Origin: Ruminococcus sp.
GTDB lineage: Bacteria; Bacillota; Clostridia; Oscillospirales; Ruminococcaceae
NCBI RefSeq assembly: GCF_024692365.1
Contig: NZ_JAILMR010000066.1
Location: 1-63,907 of the forward strand
Reading direction: 5' to 3'
DNA length: 63,907 nt
Shown here: in pieces, positions 25,457 through 34,626 of the stretch
Layout: each line of letters starts with the position of its first letter
How positions within the stretch are numbered: the stretch's first letter is position 1
Position numbers and translations under genes: made by a program
The notes under the pieces: generated by a model
Database searches by the model: none
Seen by the model: only the letters and a program-made list of their open reading frames with translations
What the model was told of the DNA's origin: nothing

Positions 25457-26917
25457 ATGAAATTGAAAAACAGCATTTTTGCGGGTCTATGCTCAGCCGC
25501 GCTTGCGGTGAGTATTATCCCCGTATCTGCTGAGGAAAGTGATACTGCATTCTGTGAGGCGGTACCCGAGAATGTCAGGATACTCGGCAGAACGGTATAT
25601 AATGACGATTCGCTGTGGCTTGCGAATTCCGTTTCAGGTGTTGAATTCACCGTCACAGGCTCACAGGTCACTTTCAATCTGAGCGTATCGGGCGACCCGA
25701 CACGTATCGGCGTATACCTCAACGGTCAGCTTTATCAGAGAGGGCTTATATCCTCTAAAAAAGGCAGTGTGACTGTTCCGCTGAGCGATGGCGAGAATAC
25801 CGTCAAGCTGATAAAGCTTTCGGAACCCATGCAGTCAGAGCTTGGTATAGACAGTATCGAGACTGACAAGGGAGCATCGATAAAGCCTACAACGGCTAAG
25901 GAGCGCAAGCTGGAATTCATCGGTGATTCGATAACCTGCGGCTACGGTATCGACCTTCCGCTGAAAGACCCCGAAACAGGCAAGAACAACACATTCTCCA
26001 CCGTGAGTGAAGACGCTTCAAAAACCTATGCCTATCAGCTGGCAGAGATGTTCGACGCTGATGCAAATTTATTCGCAATGAGCGGCTGCGGAATCTGGTG
26101 CAACTACGGCGGCGACAGAAACCACACGATGGGAAAATATTACACTAAATCCAGCCTTAACACCTGGAACAGCATATCATCTTCGGGATACACGCTGATA
26201 CAATCCTTTGACTGGGATTTTGCGCAGTATCAGCCCGATTGTATCGTGATAAATCTGGGTACAAACGACTGGTCGTACTTCGGAAGTCACACTGATGAGA
26301 CAGGCAACTTTGAGGAGAGCTACATCGATTTCCTGAAAACGGTCAGGGAGAATAATCCCGATGCCAAGATAATCTGTACCCTCGGAATGATGGGCGCAGA
26401 CCTCTTTAGGTATATCGATAACGCTGTTGACTCCTACAAGACGGAAACAGGTGACAAGGAAGTATACACACTGGAACTCAGAGAGATCGATAAGACGTCT
26501 GAGGGGCTTGGCGTTGATTATCACCCGATGGCAGCGACGAATACAAGAGTTGCTGCTGATGAACTGGGACCGTACATCGCCGATGTAATGGGTTGGAACC
26601 TCAGTGCGATGCCCGATGACGGCACGCTGACCCATACACCCGATGATCTTGTTGTAGGCGAATATCACGAACAGGTCGAGAATGAAGATAGTTCTTCCGA
26701 AGTATCAAGCGAAGCATCTTCCGCATCAGGAAGTTCGGAAGCTTCTTCGGGAAGCGATAGTGGTTCTTCAAACAGCAATAATTCTTCAAGCAAAACAAGT
26801 TCGACCACAAATCCCAATAATTCAAATCAGAATCCTACCACAGGTCTGGCAGGAGGTATGGCAATGATCGCTGTGATGGGCGGCGCTGTTATAATCTCCA
26901 AGCGAAAAAACAATTGA
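25457..26917 (+). CDS. Secreted CE2-like acetyl esterase with cell-wall anchor tail
   Basis: A 486-residue exported enzyme for deacetylating plant polysaccharide. A signal peptide (1-25, MKLKNSIFAGLCSAALAVS) precedes a beta-sandwich domain (about 30-145) and an SGNH domain with S158 in FIGDSITCGYG, GTNDW and H356 in DYHPMAATN, the CE2 arrangement. A Ser-rich linker (about 405-455) leads to N459-PTTG, a hydrophobic stretch and KRKNN, resembling a sortase cell-wall sorting signal of NPxTG type. ATG at 25457 follows AAAGGAAAA; a longer frame to 25379 has no site. It may stay on the surface while dockerin enzymes join a cellulosome. Confidence 0.85.
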   Translation: MKLKNSIFAGLCSAALAVSIIPVSAEESDTAFCEAVPENVRILGRTVYNDDSLWLANSVSGVEFTVTGSQVTFNLSVSGDPTRIGVYLNGQLYQRGLISSKKGSVTVPLSDGENTVKLIKLSEPMQSELGIDSIETDKGASIKPTTAKERKLEFIGDSITCGYGIDLPLKDPETGKNNTFSTVSEDASKTYAYQLAEMFDADANLFAMSGCGIWCNYGGDRNHTMGKYYTKSSLNTWNSISSSGYTLIQSFDWDFAQYQPDCIVINLGTNDWSYFGSHTDETGNFEESYIDFLKTVRENNPDAKIICTLGMMGADLFRYIDNAVDSYKTETGDKEVYTLELREIDKTSEGLGVDYHPMAATNTRVAADELGPYIADVMGWNLSAMPDDGTLTHTPDDLVVGEYHEQVENEDSSSEVSSEASSASGSSEASSGSDSGSSNSNNSSSKTSSTTNPNNSNQNPTTGLAGGMAMIAVMGGAVIISKRKNN

Positions 26918-27031
26918 TATCCACACGTAAATACGGTGTTTCTGCAGGATAGACGGTCACATTTTACACTTGTTGAAGTGTAATGCACAGTTTATTTCAT
27001 TATAGTCGCTGTTCAATAATTATTGTGAAAA

Positions 27032-27074
27032 ATTTTCAAAATTACTTGCAATTTTGAAAATAATGTGCTATAAT
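27032..27074 (+). promoter_or_regulatory. Promoter with 30-bp inverted repeat
   Basis: ATTTTCAAAATT (27032-27043) and AATTTTGAAAAT (27050-27061) are perfect 12-bp arms around ACTTGC. The right spacer edge contains the -35 TTGCAA (27046-27051), followed after 17 bases by TATAAT (27069-27074) with TGC before it. A repressor at the palindrome would block the -35. Confidence 0.75.
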
Positions 27075-27159
27075 ATATTTGTGGATAATTATATAGTTTT
27101 TTTCGTGGCTCAGACCATGTGAATTATAGTAAGTATATGATCAGGGAAGGAAGATAGTT

Positions 27160-27693
27160 ATGACATATATGCTCAACAATCTGGATGAAGCTGTCGACAG
27201 AAAGTTTCTGGTGACTAAGCCCATGAAAGCTCAGGCTGAGCCGGGTAGTATTATACACGTTCTTGATGTTAAGGACCGTAAGAAGGATGGTTATCTGGTT
27301 GAATACCGTGTTACCGACGTTGGTAAGGGTTACTCTTTCAGAGACTACGCTGCGAAGTTCAACAACGTTAAGGATTTCTGCAACTGGGCTAGACCTGACA
27401 ACTTTATTGCAAGACACTATGAGGCATTCGATCTCAAGGAGATACAGAACTACATCAAGGTAACTGACAGAAGCTTTGTTACTTCTGCCCTGCCGATAAT
27501 CCTGGTTCTGGCACTGGCTCTGTGGGGTCTGGGACTCTTTGTATTAAAGGGTGTTCTTGGTATAGTTATTGCAGCAGTAGGTACACTTCTGGTATTCGGC
27601 GGAGTTTCATATTTCTTCCGTTGGCAGAAGAGCCGCGTTAAGCTGAATCTTTACAGCAAGATCAGTTCCGACTGGGGCGTACAATTCAAGTAA
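27160..27693 (+). CDS. Membrane protein of unknown function
   Basis: A 177-residue protein: a soluble N-terminal part (about 1-105) with alternating charged and hydrophobic residues, then a hairpin of two membrane helices (about 108-150, ILVLALALWGLGLFVL and VLGIVIAAVGTLLVFGG) and a short basic C-terminal tail. ATG at 27160 follows GGGAAGGAAG. It forms its own transcription unit with a palindrome-controlled promoter and strong terminator. I do not recognise the family. Confidence 0.75.
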   Translation: MTYMLNNLDEAVDRKFLVTKPMKAQAEPGSIIHVLDVKDRKKDGYLVEYRVTDVGKGYSFRDYAAKFNNVKDFCNWARPDNFIARHYEAFDLKEIQNYIKVTDRSFVTSALPIILVLALALWGLGLFVLKGVLGIVIAAVGTLLVFGGVSYFFRWQKSRVKLNLYSKISSDWGVQFK

Positions 27694-27698
27694 AGTTA

Positions 27699-27730
27699 AA
27701 GCCATGCAGAATGTTCTGCATGGCTTTTTT
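27699..27730 (+). terminator. Terminator of the 27160 gene
   Basis: AAGCCATGCAGAA pairs with TTCTGCATGGCTT and is followed by T6. Confidence 0.92.
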
Positions 27731-27830
27731 ATATCTTCGTGACCTCGTCATTGGTCTATATTTTAACTTACGATATCGCTGTGCTTGCTATCCATCATAA
27801 TCACGGATAGTTGTAACCATTCTAAAGGCT

Positions 27831-27864
27831 TAAAAAACCGCCGCACCTGAATAGGTACGGCGGT
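27831..27864 (-). terminator. Terminator of the signalling operon
   Basis: Minus strand stem ACCGCCGTACCT/AGGTGCGGCGGT (one mismatch or wobble), loop ATTC, then six T residues. It lies 14 bases after the stop of the last gene of the operon. Confidence 0.92.
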
Positions 27865-27878
27865 GATATTATTTTAGA

Positions 27879-29300
27879 TCAGAAACCTGAATCTCTCATC
27901 TTCTTCTTGAAGTTTGCATTCATCTTTGCATTCTTCTTTTTCTGCTTAGCTGCCTTGAGCATTTCTTCTCTGCTCATGGTGCCGTCATCCTCGTCATCAT
28001 CGTCAGCAGCAACGGGGCTGTTTTTGGTCACTGCTTCAGCTGCCTTGATGAGGTCGTCTATGCTTTTAGATCTTGCGCTCTGGCTGACAGACGTACTGCT
28101 TAGTGTAGATGAAGGTATCTCATTGACCTGTACAGATGTCTGACCTACGCCGGGCATTGTCACGGATGTCATGCCGCCTGCATTCTGAGCCTGGGGATAA
28201 GCGGGATATATACCACCCTGTGTGGGCTGCTGCTGCACACCCTGCTGAGGATAGCCGCCCTGCATTCCCTGCTGTGGGTAGCCCATTCCCTGCTGAGGAT
28301 AGCCTGCCTGTCTGCCCTGCTGAGGATAACCCTGCTGCATTCCCTGCTGAGGATAGCCCATACCTTGCTGCGGATAACCGCCCTGCATTCCCTGCTGGGC
28401 ATAGCCCATACCCCGCTGAGGATAGCCGCCCTGCATTCCCTGCTGAGGGTAACCCATACCCTGCTGGGGATAGCCGCTCTGTCTGCCCTGCTGAGGATAG
28501 CCTACGCCGCCCTGCTGGGGATAGCCCATTCCCTGCTGAGGATAACCCATACCTTGCTGTGGGTAACCTCCCTGAGGGATATTGAAGCCTGCCGCGCCCT
28601 GTCTTGTAGCGTCATCGGGCTGATCGAACATGGACTTAACGCCGCTGTCGATAGTCTTGACTTCAGAATCGGGAGCTGCAGCAGCCTCTTCAAAGAAGGG
28701 ATTGCTGGAATCAACGCTGAATCCGTCTGCAAACTCTGCGGGAGCGCCAACGCTCTCGGTTGCTGCAGCTGCGGTATCAGCTTCGGGAGCAACGTCAACA
28801 TCGAAGCCATTCATAAGATCTTCCATGCTGGGCTCTGCTGCGGGAGCTTCTGCTGCAACAGGTATTTCTGCATCTGCAAGAGCTGCTTCGGCAACAGGTG
28901 CTGCTTCTGCAACAGGAACGATGTCCTTGAGTGCTTTGCTTTCCTCTTCCGAGATAACAACAGCGCAGTCACCGTTTGCTGCGTTAGTCTGACCGAGCAT
29001 TGCAAGGCTCACCTTGCCTGTCTCAACGACCTTGGAATCTTTAAACTGCATAGTGATGATACCCTTTGCAGAAGTGCCGTCGCAATAATCGATAAATCTC
29101 TTAACTGCAACTGTTTCTGCGGGAAGTATCTCTACCATGCCGCCCCTTACTGTAACACTTGTGATACCGGTATAAGGCTGGTCATTGCTGTCAACTATTA
29201 CGCATATTGCTGATTCATTTTCGGAAACATATTCGGGTTTATTACTTGTTATAATCTCAGCATACTGTTTTGCCAGATCGTAAAGCTCCTTGATCTCCAT
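27879..29300 (-). CDS. GYPQQG-repeat low-complexity protein, last gene of the kinase/VWA/PP2C operon
   Basis: About 473 residues. The N-terminal 110 residues are a small alpha/beta domain of unknown type ([20 protein letters not shown]). Next come an Ala/Glu/Asp-rich stretch (about 125-230), fourteen GYPQQG-type repeats (about 245-355) and a basic C-terminus with [21 protein letters not shown]-type tails occur in proteins that cluster or phase-separate and as flexible linkers, so an assembly or scaffold role is possible. ATG at 29300 is used; an in-frame TTG at 29312 is the alternative. It lies 40 bases after the GGDEF gene and ends the operon. Function is unknown; several Ser/Thr positions could be kinase targets. 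Confidence 0.8.
   Translation of the reverse strand: MEIKELYDLAKQYAEIITSNKPEYVSENESAICVIVDSNDQPYTGITSVTVRGGMVEILPAETVAVKRFIDYCDGTSAKGIITMQFKDSKVVETGKVSLAMLGQTNAANGDCAVVISEEESKALKDIVPVAEAAPVAEAALADAEIPVAAEAPAAEPSMEDLMNGFDVDVAPEADTAAAATESVGAPAEFADGFSVDSSNPFFEEAAAAPDSEVKTIDSGVKSMFDQPDDATRQGAAGFNIPQGGYPQQGMGYPQQGMGYPQQGGVGYPQQGRQSGYPQQGMGYPQQGMQGGYPQRGMGYAQQGMQGGYPQQGMGYPQQGMQQGYPQQGRQAGYPQQGMGYPQQGMQGGYPQQGVQQQPTQGGIYPAYPQAQNAGGMTSVTMPGVGQTSVQVNEIPSSTLSSTSVSQSARSKSIDDLIKAAEAVTKNSPVAADDDDEDDGTMSREEMLKAAKQKKKNAKMNANFKKKMRDSGF
28240..28570 (-). repeat. Tandem GYPQQG-coding repeats
   Basis: Fourteen copies of an 18-base unit spaced by 3 or 9 bases, with two variants (GYPQRG, GYAQQG). They form a GC-rich, slippage-prone block within the last gene of the operon. 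Confidence 0.9.
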
Positions 29301-29340
29301 AATCCTTATCAACTGCCTTTCCTGTGAACTTGCTTATAAA

Positions 29341-30291
29341 TCAAGCCTGCTTTGTATAGAAGCAAAGCTGGTTCTTACCGCTTTCCTTTGCGTTGAACAT
29401 TGCAGTTTCCGCATTTCTGAACAGGTCATCTGCGGTCATTGCGCTCTCGGGGAAGCTTGCTGCACCATAGCTTGCTGCTACTGTGTAGACGTTTCCGCCT
29501 ATATTGATAGGCTCGCTGAAGATTCCGCTTACGCCTGCTGCGTACTTGTAGATAGCCTCGTTGGTCATGCCGCTGCCGAGGATTATACCGAACTCGTCGC
29601 CGCCGATCTTAGCTGCGAAAGCCTTTTCGCCGCAGTACTTCTGGATCTTATCGGAATACTGCTTCAGCAGTTCATCGCCTATTGCGTGTCCGAAATTATC
29701 GTTTATACGTCTGAAATCATCGAGATCAACGTAGATCATTACGCAGTCGCCGCTGTTTCTGATCTGTCTCTCAAGATTATTCATAAAGCTCTCTCTGTTA
29801 GGCATACCTGTCAGCTTATCGTTATAAGCCAGGAACTTCATGGCTTCGCCCTGCTCTTCGATGATGCGGTTCTTTTCGATAGCTTCATGGTAGCTCTTCT
29901 GGAGATCTTCATTCATCTTCTCGTTCTTGCTGGTGTAGAAATAGATAACAGTTGCGATACCCATAGAGATCAGAGTAACGATCAGACCGGGGATCGCTTT
30001 TAGGCTGTGTGGCAATATCATCTGGACTATCAGCGTAAAGAATGTATTTACACCATTGAGTACCATAGCAGTGATATAACCCTTTTTCTGAGCAAACAGT
30101 ACCAGCATAACGGTAACAACTACCTGTATCTGAGAGATAACACCCGCCATAGGATTGTTACCAACTTTAGGAGCTGAACCACCTACGCTTGCAGGACGCG
30201 CAAGCTTTGACTGTATCAGAGCGCACGCAACATATACGAGTATACCTGCGATGATGATGAGCCATGTTTGGTTTTCTTTTTTCTTTTCCAT
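29341..30291 (-). CDS. Membrane GGDEF-domain protein (putative diguanylate cyclase)
   Basis: A 316-residue protein with four membrane helices (to about 125), a coiled-coil linker (about 128-155) and a GGDEF domain. The active-site loop KIGGDEF is intact at 230-234, as is the upstream YVDLDDFRRINDNFGHAIGDEL region. The RxxD inhibitory site normally five residues before the motif is absent (AFAAK). It should form cyclic di-GMP or a related dinucleotide at the membrane. It sits 51 bases after the PP2C gene in the same operon, which suggests a link between protein phosphorylation and dinucleotide signalling. Whether it is active or only binds GTP cannot be told. Confidence 0.88.
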   Translation of the reverse strand: MEKKKENQTWLIIIAGILVYVACALIQSKLARPASVGGSAPKVGNNPMAGVISQIQVVVTVMLVLFAQKKGYITAMVLNGVNTFFTLIVQMILPHSLKAIPGLIVTLISMGIATVIYFYTSKNEKMNEDLQKSYHEAIEKNRIIEEQGEAMKFLAYNDKLTGMPNRESFMNNLERQIRNSGDCVMIYVDLDDFRRINDNFGHAIGDELLKQYSDKIQKYCGEKAFAAKIGGDEFGIILGSGMTNEAIYKYAAGVSGIFSEPINIGGNVYTVAASYGAASFPESAMTADDLFRNAETAMFNAKESGKNQLCFYTKQA

Positions 30292-30342
30292 CTTAAATAA
30301 TTCCCCTATCCATTATAGATTTGATTCCGTCCAACTTCCACC

Positions 30343-31248
30343 CTAGAAGTTTGCGGTGTGAAGCTTTGCTTTTCTTTCAGCTGCGAGCTTCTTGTTACGG
30401 TCGATCATCTCTTTGAGCAGTTCCTCTTTTTCTGCTGCAAATTCGACATCATAAACACAAGCGAGCGATATATCGTCCTCAGTTCCGAAATGCGATCTCT
30501 TGGTTATGTTTTTAACGACCGATGCTTCCAGCACAGGTGAATTTACCTGTGATGCAAGTATAACATGATAATCCCTGAAATCGTACTCACTGCCGAAGGA
30601 GGTATAAAGTCCGTCGGTAGATGAGAACAGCGCGATAAGGCGCTTATCATCGATGTAGAAGCTTTCAAACATTGATGCTGCATTGGCATTGCACATCGAC
30701 GATGTGATATTCGCGGGATTAGCTTCCTCATACTCCATCGGCATGATAGCCTCGCCGTCTTCAAATATAGCCACGAAGCTTCCGTCACCTATCTGCACAC
30801 CAAAGGTGAAGCCGTTGCCGGCAACAGCAGCTATAAGTGTAGTACCGTAGTACTGCTCGGGGTTTATATTCTCAAACTCTTCAGGAGTAAAAGGCTTTTT
30901 CTCAACAGCTGTAACGGGGTTTTCTTCAAGATGTTTCAATACCTTGTTATTCCACGCTGCAATGATCTGTCTCTCGATATTTCTGATTATCATCTTGTGG
31001 TTTTTCGGCAGGTTCTCTTCAAAAGCATCTGCGTCCTCATAGAACCTGTCGATAGTCTCGATAGTTGCCTCAACGGCACACTGCGAGCCTATGTTGCTGC
31101 GAAAGTGTTTTTTACTTCCGTGACCGTCCGCTACCACAGCTATAGCGTAACGATCAGTTATCTTATGTGCCGAGCTGTCCTGGCAAACTATACCCTTTGC
31201 CACATGGCTGGCACCCATAACTGATTGGCTAAAGCCATTAAAAGACAT
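30343..31248 (-). CDS. PP2C-family Ser/Thr phosphatase of a TerY-P-like triad
   Basis: A 301-residue metal-dependent phosphatase. Metal-binding motifs are present: VVADGHGS near residue 37, SSTDGLY near 208 and the late EDDISLACVYD. The N-terminal SVMGASHVAKGIVCQDSS matches the TerY-associated PP2C group, which acts on the partner kinase and VWA protein. ATG at 31248 follows AAGGAG. It lies 33 bases downstream of the VWA gene, in the kinase-VWA-PP2C order. No membrane segment or signal peptide is present, so it acts in the cytoplasm. Confidence 0.88.
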   Translation of the reverse strand: MSFNGFSQSVMGASHVAKGIVCQDSSAHKITDRYAIAVVADGHGSKKHFRSNIGSQCAVEATIETIDRFYEDADAFEENLPKNHKMIIRNIERQIIAAWNNKVLKHLEENPVTAVEKKPFTPEEFENINPEQYYGTTLIAAVAGNGFTFGVQIGDGSFVAIFEDGEAIMPMEYEEANPANITSSMCNANAASMFESFYIDDKRLIALFSSTDGLYTSFGSEYDFRDYHVILASQVNSPVLEASVVKNITKRSHFGTEDDISLACVYDVEFAAEKEELLKEMIDRNKKLAAERKAKLHTANF

Positions 31249-31281
31249 TTCTAAACTACACTCCTTCCGACAACCTGTGCT

Positions 31282-32094
31282 TTACCAGCCCGTATCGTAA
31301 GGAACATCGCCGCCGTCCGTCTGATCGCCTACCAGCTCCTGGATCTGCTGACCGAGCATCTTCTGCTTTGCAGCATATACATCCTCTTCGTTAAGCTCCT
31401 CATTAGTCTCGTCAGAAAGTGTCATGGACTTACTTCCTATCTGTGAAGCTGTTACTGCGATGATCTTGATCATCGAAGCCAGCTGTCCGCCGGTGTAAGC
31501 ATGAACAACGGTTTCCTTGGAACCTGTGAACTCAGCGAGCATCTCATCGTTCGCTTCATCACCGATACCCAGTGCAGCCTTCAGACCGAACTTGTACCAG
31601 CTGTTGGTCGAAAGTGCTTTCAGACCAGCCTTATAGTCATCGGAAGGATAACCATCGGTCATCAGGAACATTACAGGTGCGAATGACAGTGAAGGCGAAT
31701 TCAGGAAGCTGTTTCTGGACATTCTTGCAGCCAGCTCTGTAAATGCAGCGCCCATGCTGGTAACGCCCTGTGCGCCCAGTCTTGCCCACTCAAACTCCTC
31801 GATGGAGATAGGAGCGGAGTACATCCACCTTACATCTGTATCGAAAGTCAATACTGCTACCTTAACATCGGTATCAGCCTCACCAACTTTTCTTATCTCG
31901 GGTATGAGCTCTTCCATAACGGTATTGAGCTGACCCATCTTCTTGCCCTTCATGCTTCCTGAAGTATCGATCAGGAAGAATATTACGAGGCTCTTTTTAG
32001 ATACCGCAGTCGCACCCAGGGGATCATCGTCATCGAAATCCAGCAGATCGTCGACTGTGGTGTTTTCCTTTACATCAGAATTCATATTATTCAT
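31282..32094 (-). CDS. TerY-like VWA domain protein
   Basis: A 270-residue cytoplasmic protein dominated by a von Willebrand A domain (about 34-215). The MIDAS motif is intact: D43-T-S-G-S47, the conserved Thr region GVTSMG and MTDGYPSDD. The acidic N-terminus (DFDDDDPL) and helical tail ending GGDVPYDTGW are unique. The wording of the domain (DTSGSMKGKKMGQLN, FELAARMS-like ELAARMSRNS) is that of TerY proteins in tellurite-resistance-type systems, where VWA, kinase and PP2C genes occur together. It probably binds a divalent metal and acts as a scaffold or kinase substrate. Confidence 0.9.
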   Translation of the reverse strand: MNNMNSDVKENTTVDDLLDFDDDDPLGATAVSKKSLVIFFLIDTSGSMKGKKMGQLNTVMEELIPEIRKVGEADTDVKVAVLTFDTDVRWMYSAPISIEEFEWARLGAQGVTSMGAAFTELAARMSRNSFLNSPSLSFAPVMFLMTDGYPSDDYKAGLKALSTNSWYKFGLKAALGIGDEANDEMLAEFTGSKETVVHAYTGGQLASMIKIIAVTASQIGSKSMTLSDETNEELNEEDVYAAKQKMLGQQIQELVGDQTDGGDVPYDTGW

Positions 32095-32120
32095 AGATCT
32101 ATTACGCCCTTTCCTAAAAA

Positions 32121-33464
32121 TTACATACTAGCCTTGACCTTGCCGAAATCGACTTCAAGATCTTTCCAGATGGGGAAGCCTTTACCCGGCTGTATAGGAT
32201 AATACTTTCCGTCGTGGAGTTTTGCCTGCCACGTATCCTCGGTACAGTTCTTGATACCGATTACGCCGGGCCTCAGCTTGTTTTCAACAAGTTCGCCGGC
32301 AACAGTCAGGAAATCATCACAATCAGGATCGATCTCGCACTTGTAGAATCTGCATCCTACATACAGCGGCATCCTGTTATCCCTGTTATCAAAGCCCAGA
32401 GTTGCGAATTCAGCTCCGCACTTGGGGCAGCGGAAGGTCTTTTCGTCGACCTTAGCAAACATCGAAGTGAAGTTTGTTCTGCCGCATACGCACATGATGA
32501 TCTCACTTCTCAGACGGATGAACAGCTTCTGCCATTCATTCTCGATTATACGCTTATTAGGATCGGAGATACCCTGTGTGAAGGAGAGTATGAATGCCTC
32601 TCTTATGTACTTGGGATAAATTCTCCAGAACTTAATAACGTTATCGTGTATACCTCTTACAGGTCTGTTGGTAGCATTGTCGGGGTCATATACGAACACA
32701 GCATCCTGTCCGTAATGTCTGAGTTCGGAAGACTCGGTCAGGCAAACGTCCTTTACGACCTTTTCGCCTTCCATCGGGTCACCCCTGAACAGCAGCTTGA
32801 AAAGTACAACTGCCAGTGAATACTTATCGGTCTGTACATCAGGCTTAGCGATGCCTCTTACGACTTCGGGAGCCATATATCCGGGCTTACCGCCGATACC
32901 GAAGTTGCTTCCGTCAGGTGCGATGTTATCGCAGTCGCAGACGAGAACGGCGCCTGTATTCACGTTGATAAAGAAACCGCCGTCGTTAAGGTCCTGATAG
33001 CTCTTGCCCACACGGTGGAGCTGTCTGAAAGCGTTAGCGATATTAATAACAGCGGTCACCATAGCATAAAGGCTCGTGAACCTTACGGGCTGCTTGGTAG
33101 CTCTGCCTGTCAGCGGGTCGATGACCAGCTTGTAGGTGTTGAGTATATCCACGAACGAATCGAAGCTTTCGGGCTTCAGCTCCATGATATAGCCAAATGT
33201 TCCCTGGTCGTTTTCCTTGGTCAGGTACTTGGGCCACAGGAACTTGTTGCTGGGAGCGCCGTCCTGGATATTATTCTTGATATTCTGTCTGAACTCCTTG
33301 GGACGCTTGATCTTATCGACATCATACCATTTGAGCGCCCATTTCTGGGAGTTGAATTCTACGAGGTAAACGATACCCTGACCACCGCTGCCGATGACCT
33401 TGAGGACTCTCGCTCTTCCTCCGAATTCCATCTCGACCTCCTGGCCGATCTTCAATTCAACCAT
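32121..33464 (-). CDS. Ser/Thr-kinase-like protein with C-terminal zinc ribbon (TerY-P triad)
   Basis: A 447-residue cytoplasmic kinase-fold protein. It has Gly-rich loop IGSGGQGIVY, likely ATP lysine K45 (WALKW), catalytic loop Y156-Q-D158-LNDGGFFIN167 and metal-binding D177/D179 in CDCDN where DFG is expected. Catalytic Asp and Asn are kept, while the HRD and DFG signatures have drifted, as in TerY-associated kinases. A four-Cys zinc ribbon (CVCG, then CPKCG) lies near 330-360, then a beta-rich end. It should phosphorylate the VWA protein or others, opposed by the PP2C. ATG at 33464 follows GGAGG. Activity is likely but unproven. Confidence 0.85.
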   Translation of the reverse strand: MVELKIGQEVEMEFGGRARVLKVIGSGGQGIVYLVEFNSQKWALKWYDVDKIKRPKEFRQNIKNNIQDGAPSNKFLWPKYLTKENDQGTFGYIMELKPESFDSFVDILNTYKLVIDPLTGRATKQPVRFTSLYAMVTAVINIANAFRQLHRVGKSYQDLNDGGFFINVNTGAVLVCDCDNIAPDGSNFGIGGKPGYMAPEVVRGIAKPDVQTDKYSLAVVLFKLLFRGDPMEGEKVVKDVCLTESSELRHYGQDAVFVYDPDNATNRPVRGIHDNVIKFWRIYPKYIREAFILSFTQGISDPNKRIIENEWQKLFIRLRSEIIMCVCGRTNFTSMFAKVDEKTFRCPKCGAEFATLGFDNRDNRMPLYVGCRFYKCEIDPDCDDFLTVAGELVENKLRPGVIGIKNCTEDTWQAKLHDGKYYPIQPGKGFPIWKDLEVDFGKVKASM

Positions 33465-33488
33465 ATGTTATTTCCTCCGATTTCTTCC

Positions 33489-34547
33489 TTATTGTGGCTT
33501 CTGCTTCAGTCCCACGCCTACTGCCACTGTCTCACAATCGATGCCGTAAGTAATGCAATACTTATGTACATAAGAATTGACATAGCAGCGGATCGTAAGT
33601 GACGGACAATAAGAGAAAGCATTTTTATCAATGAATTTTACGCTATCCGGAAGGAACAGCTTTTCAAGCTTTTCGCATCCCGAGAATGCTTCAACACCGA
33701 TGCTGCTGACAGTATTCGGTATTTCAACAACGGTCAGATTAGAGCAAAATTCAAACGTATTATCGGGTATTTCAAGGATACCCTTGGGTATCTTTATCAT
33801 AGCAAGCTTTCCGCACTGGCTGAACGCGCCCTGTTCGATGACTTTCAATCCAGCAGGGAGTTCGATGCCCTTTAGGTTCTTGCACTCTGAGAAGGCGTAA
33901 TCACCAATTCCCATCATCGTGGAGGGCAGTGTGATAGATCTCATAAAGGTGAATCTGTCGAAGCAGAAACTGTCTATCTTTGTGAATCCCTCGGGTATCA
34001 CGATATTTCTTGCAAGTCTGTGTCTGCCTGCATCAGAGGTCTTGAAGATCTTGTCATCGATCCTGAGCTTAGGCTCATTATCGACCTTTTCCTCTTTCTT
34101 GGCTTCTTCCTTCTTATCTTCCTCACTCTTGGTCATGGAAGACTTATAAGGCCAGCCCAGAGTATAGGTAAAGCAGGCAAGTACGAACTCAGCTGCGTTT
34201 TCTGAAACGAAAAGTTCGTCTATCATATAGCTCTTCGCACTCAGCAGAGCGTATTCCCTGTTGGTTTTTTCCTCTTTGACCATATTTTTCAGAACGCCTG
34301 CTCTCATGGCATTCACCAGAAGTCTGCGTTCTTTTTCATAACCGTTCAGGTAATCATTCAGGGTAGACACGAACTGAGTAGGATCATTAATGAGAATGCT
34401 GCCGTGTTTTTCCATTATGGTCTTGAGGATATGCTGTATCTCTATGGTGTTGTCAAAACCCTCGATATTCTGAGGTGCAGGAGCTCCGCATTCAGGACAC
34501 TCTATGGCGTTCGGAGGCAGTTCGGCATTACATCTTTCACATTGCAT
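33489..34547 (-). CDS. Zinc-ribbon protein with BspA-type leucine-rich repeats
   Basis: A 352-residue protein, first gene of the operon. A rubredoxin-like zinc ribbon (CERCNAEL...CPECGAP, residues 4-24) is followed by a helical region (about 35-125), a charged Lys/Glu linker and about six LRR_5 repeats of BspA type (ITLPSTMMGIGDYAFSECKNL, here only the first units). No signal peptide is present, unlike secreted BspA proteins, so it is probably cytoplasmic and binds a partner. It ends 24 bases before the kinase gene. ATG at 34547 follows GGAG. It may act as the adaptor that selects targets for the kinase, which is inference. Confidence 0.8.
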   Translation of the reverse strand: MQCERCNAELPPNAIECPECGAPAPQNIEGFDNTIEIQHILKTIMEKHGSILINDPTQFVSTLNDYLNGYEKERRLLVNAMRAGVLKNMVKEEKTNREYALLSAKSYMIDELFVSENAAEFVLACFTYTLGWPYKSSMTKSEEDKKEEAKKEEKVDNEPKLRIDDKIFKTSDAGRHRLARNIVIPEGFTKIDSFCFDRFTFMRSITLPSTMMGIGDYAFSECKNLKGIELPAGLKVIEQGAFSQCGKLAMIKIPKGILEIPDNTFEFCSNLTVVEIPNTVSSIGVEAFSGCEKLEKLFLPDSVKFIDKNAFSYCPSLTIRCYVNSYVHKYCITYGIDCETVAVGVGLKQKPQ

Positions 34548-34626
34548 TTTTCTTCTCTCCTGACATAAAAAATTTAGTTGACCGACTTTAATATTTTTAT
34601 ATACATAACCGCAATTTTCGTTTATT

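Noticed and set aside
28240-28570. Regular short repeats that look like a CRISPR array
   Set aside because: The repeats are in frame and encode GYPQQG in a long gene. Spacers are 3 or 9 bases, not 25-40, and no cas gene is nearby.
29341-33464. A tellurite-resistance (ter) locus
   Set aside because: VWA, kinase and PP2C genes are of the Ter-associated type, but no TerB, TerC, TerD or related gene is present, so metal or tellurite resistance is not claimed.
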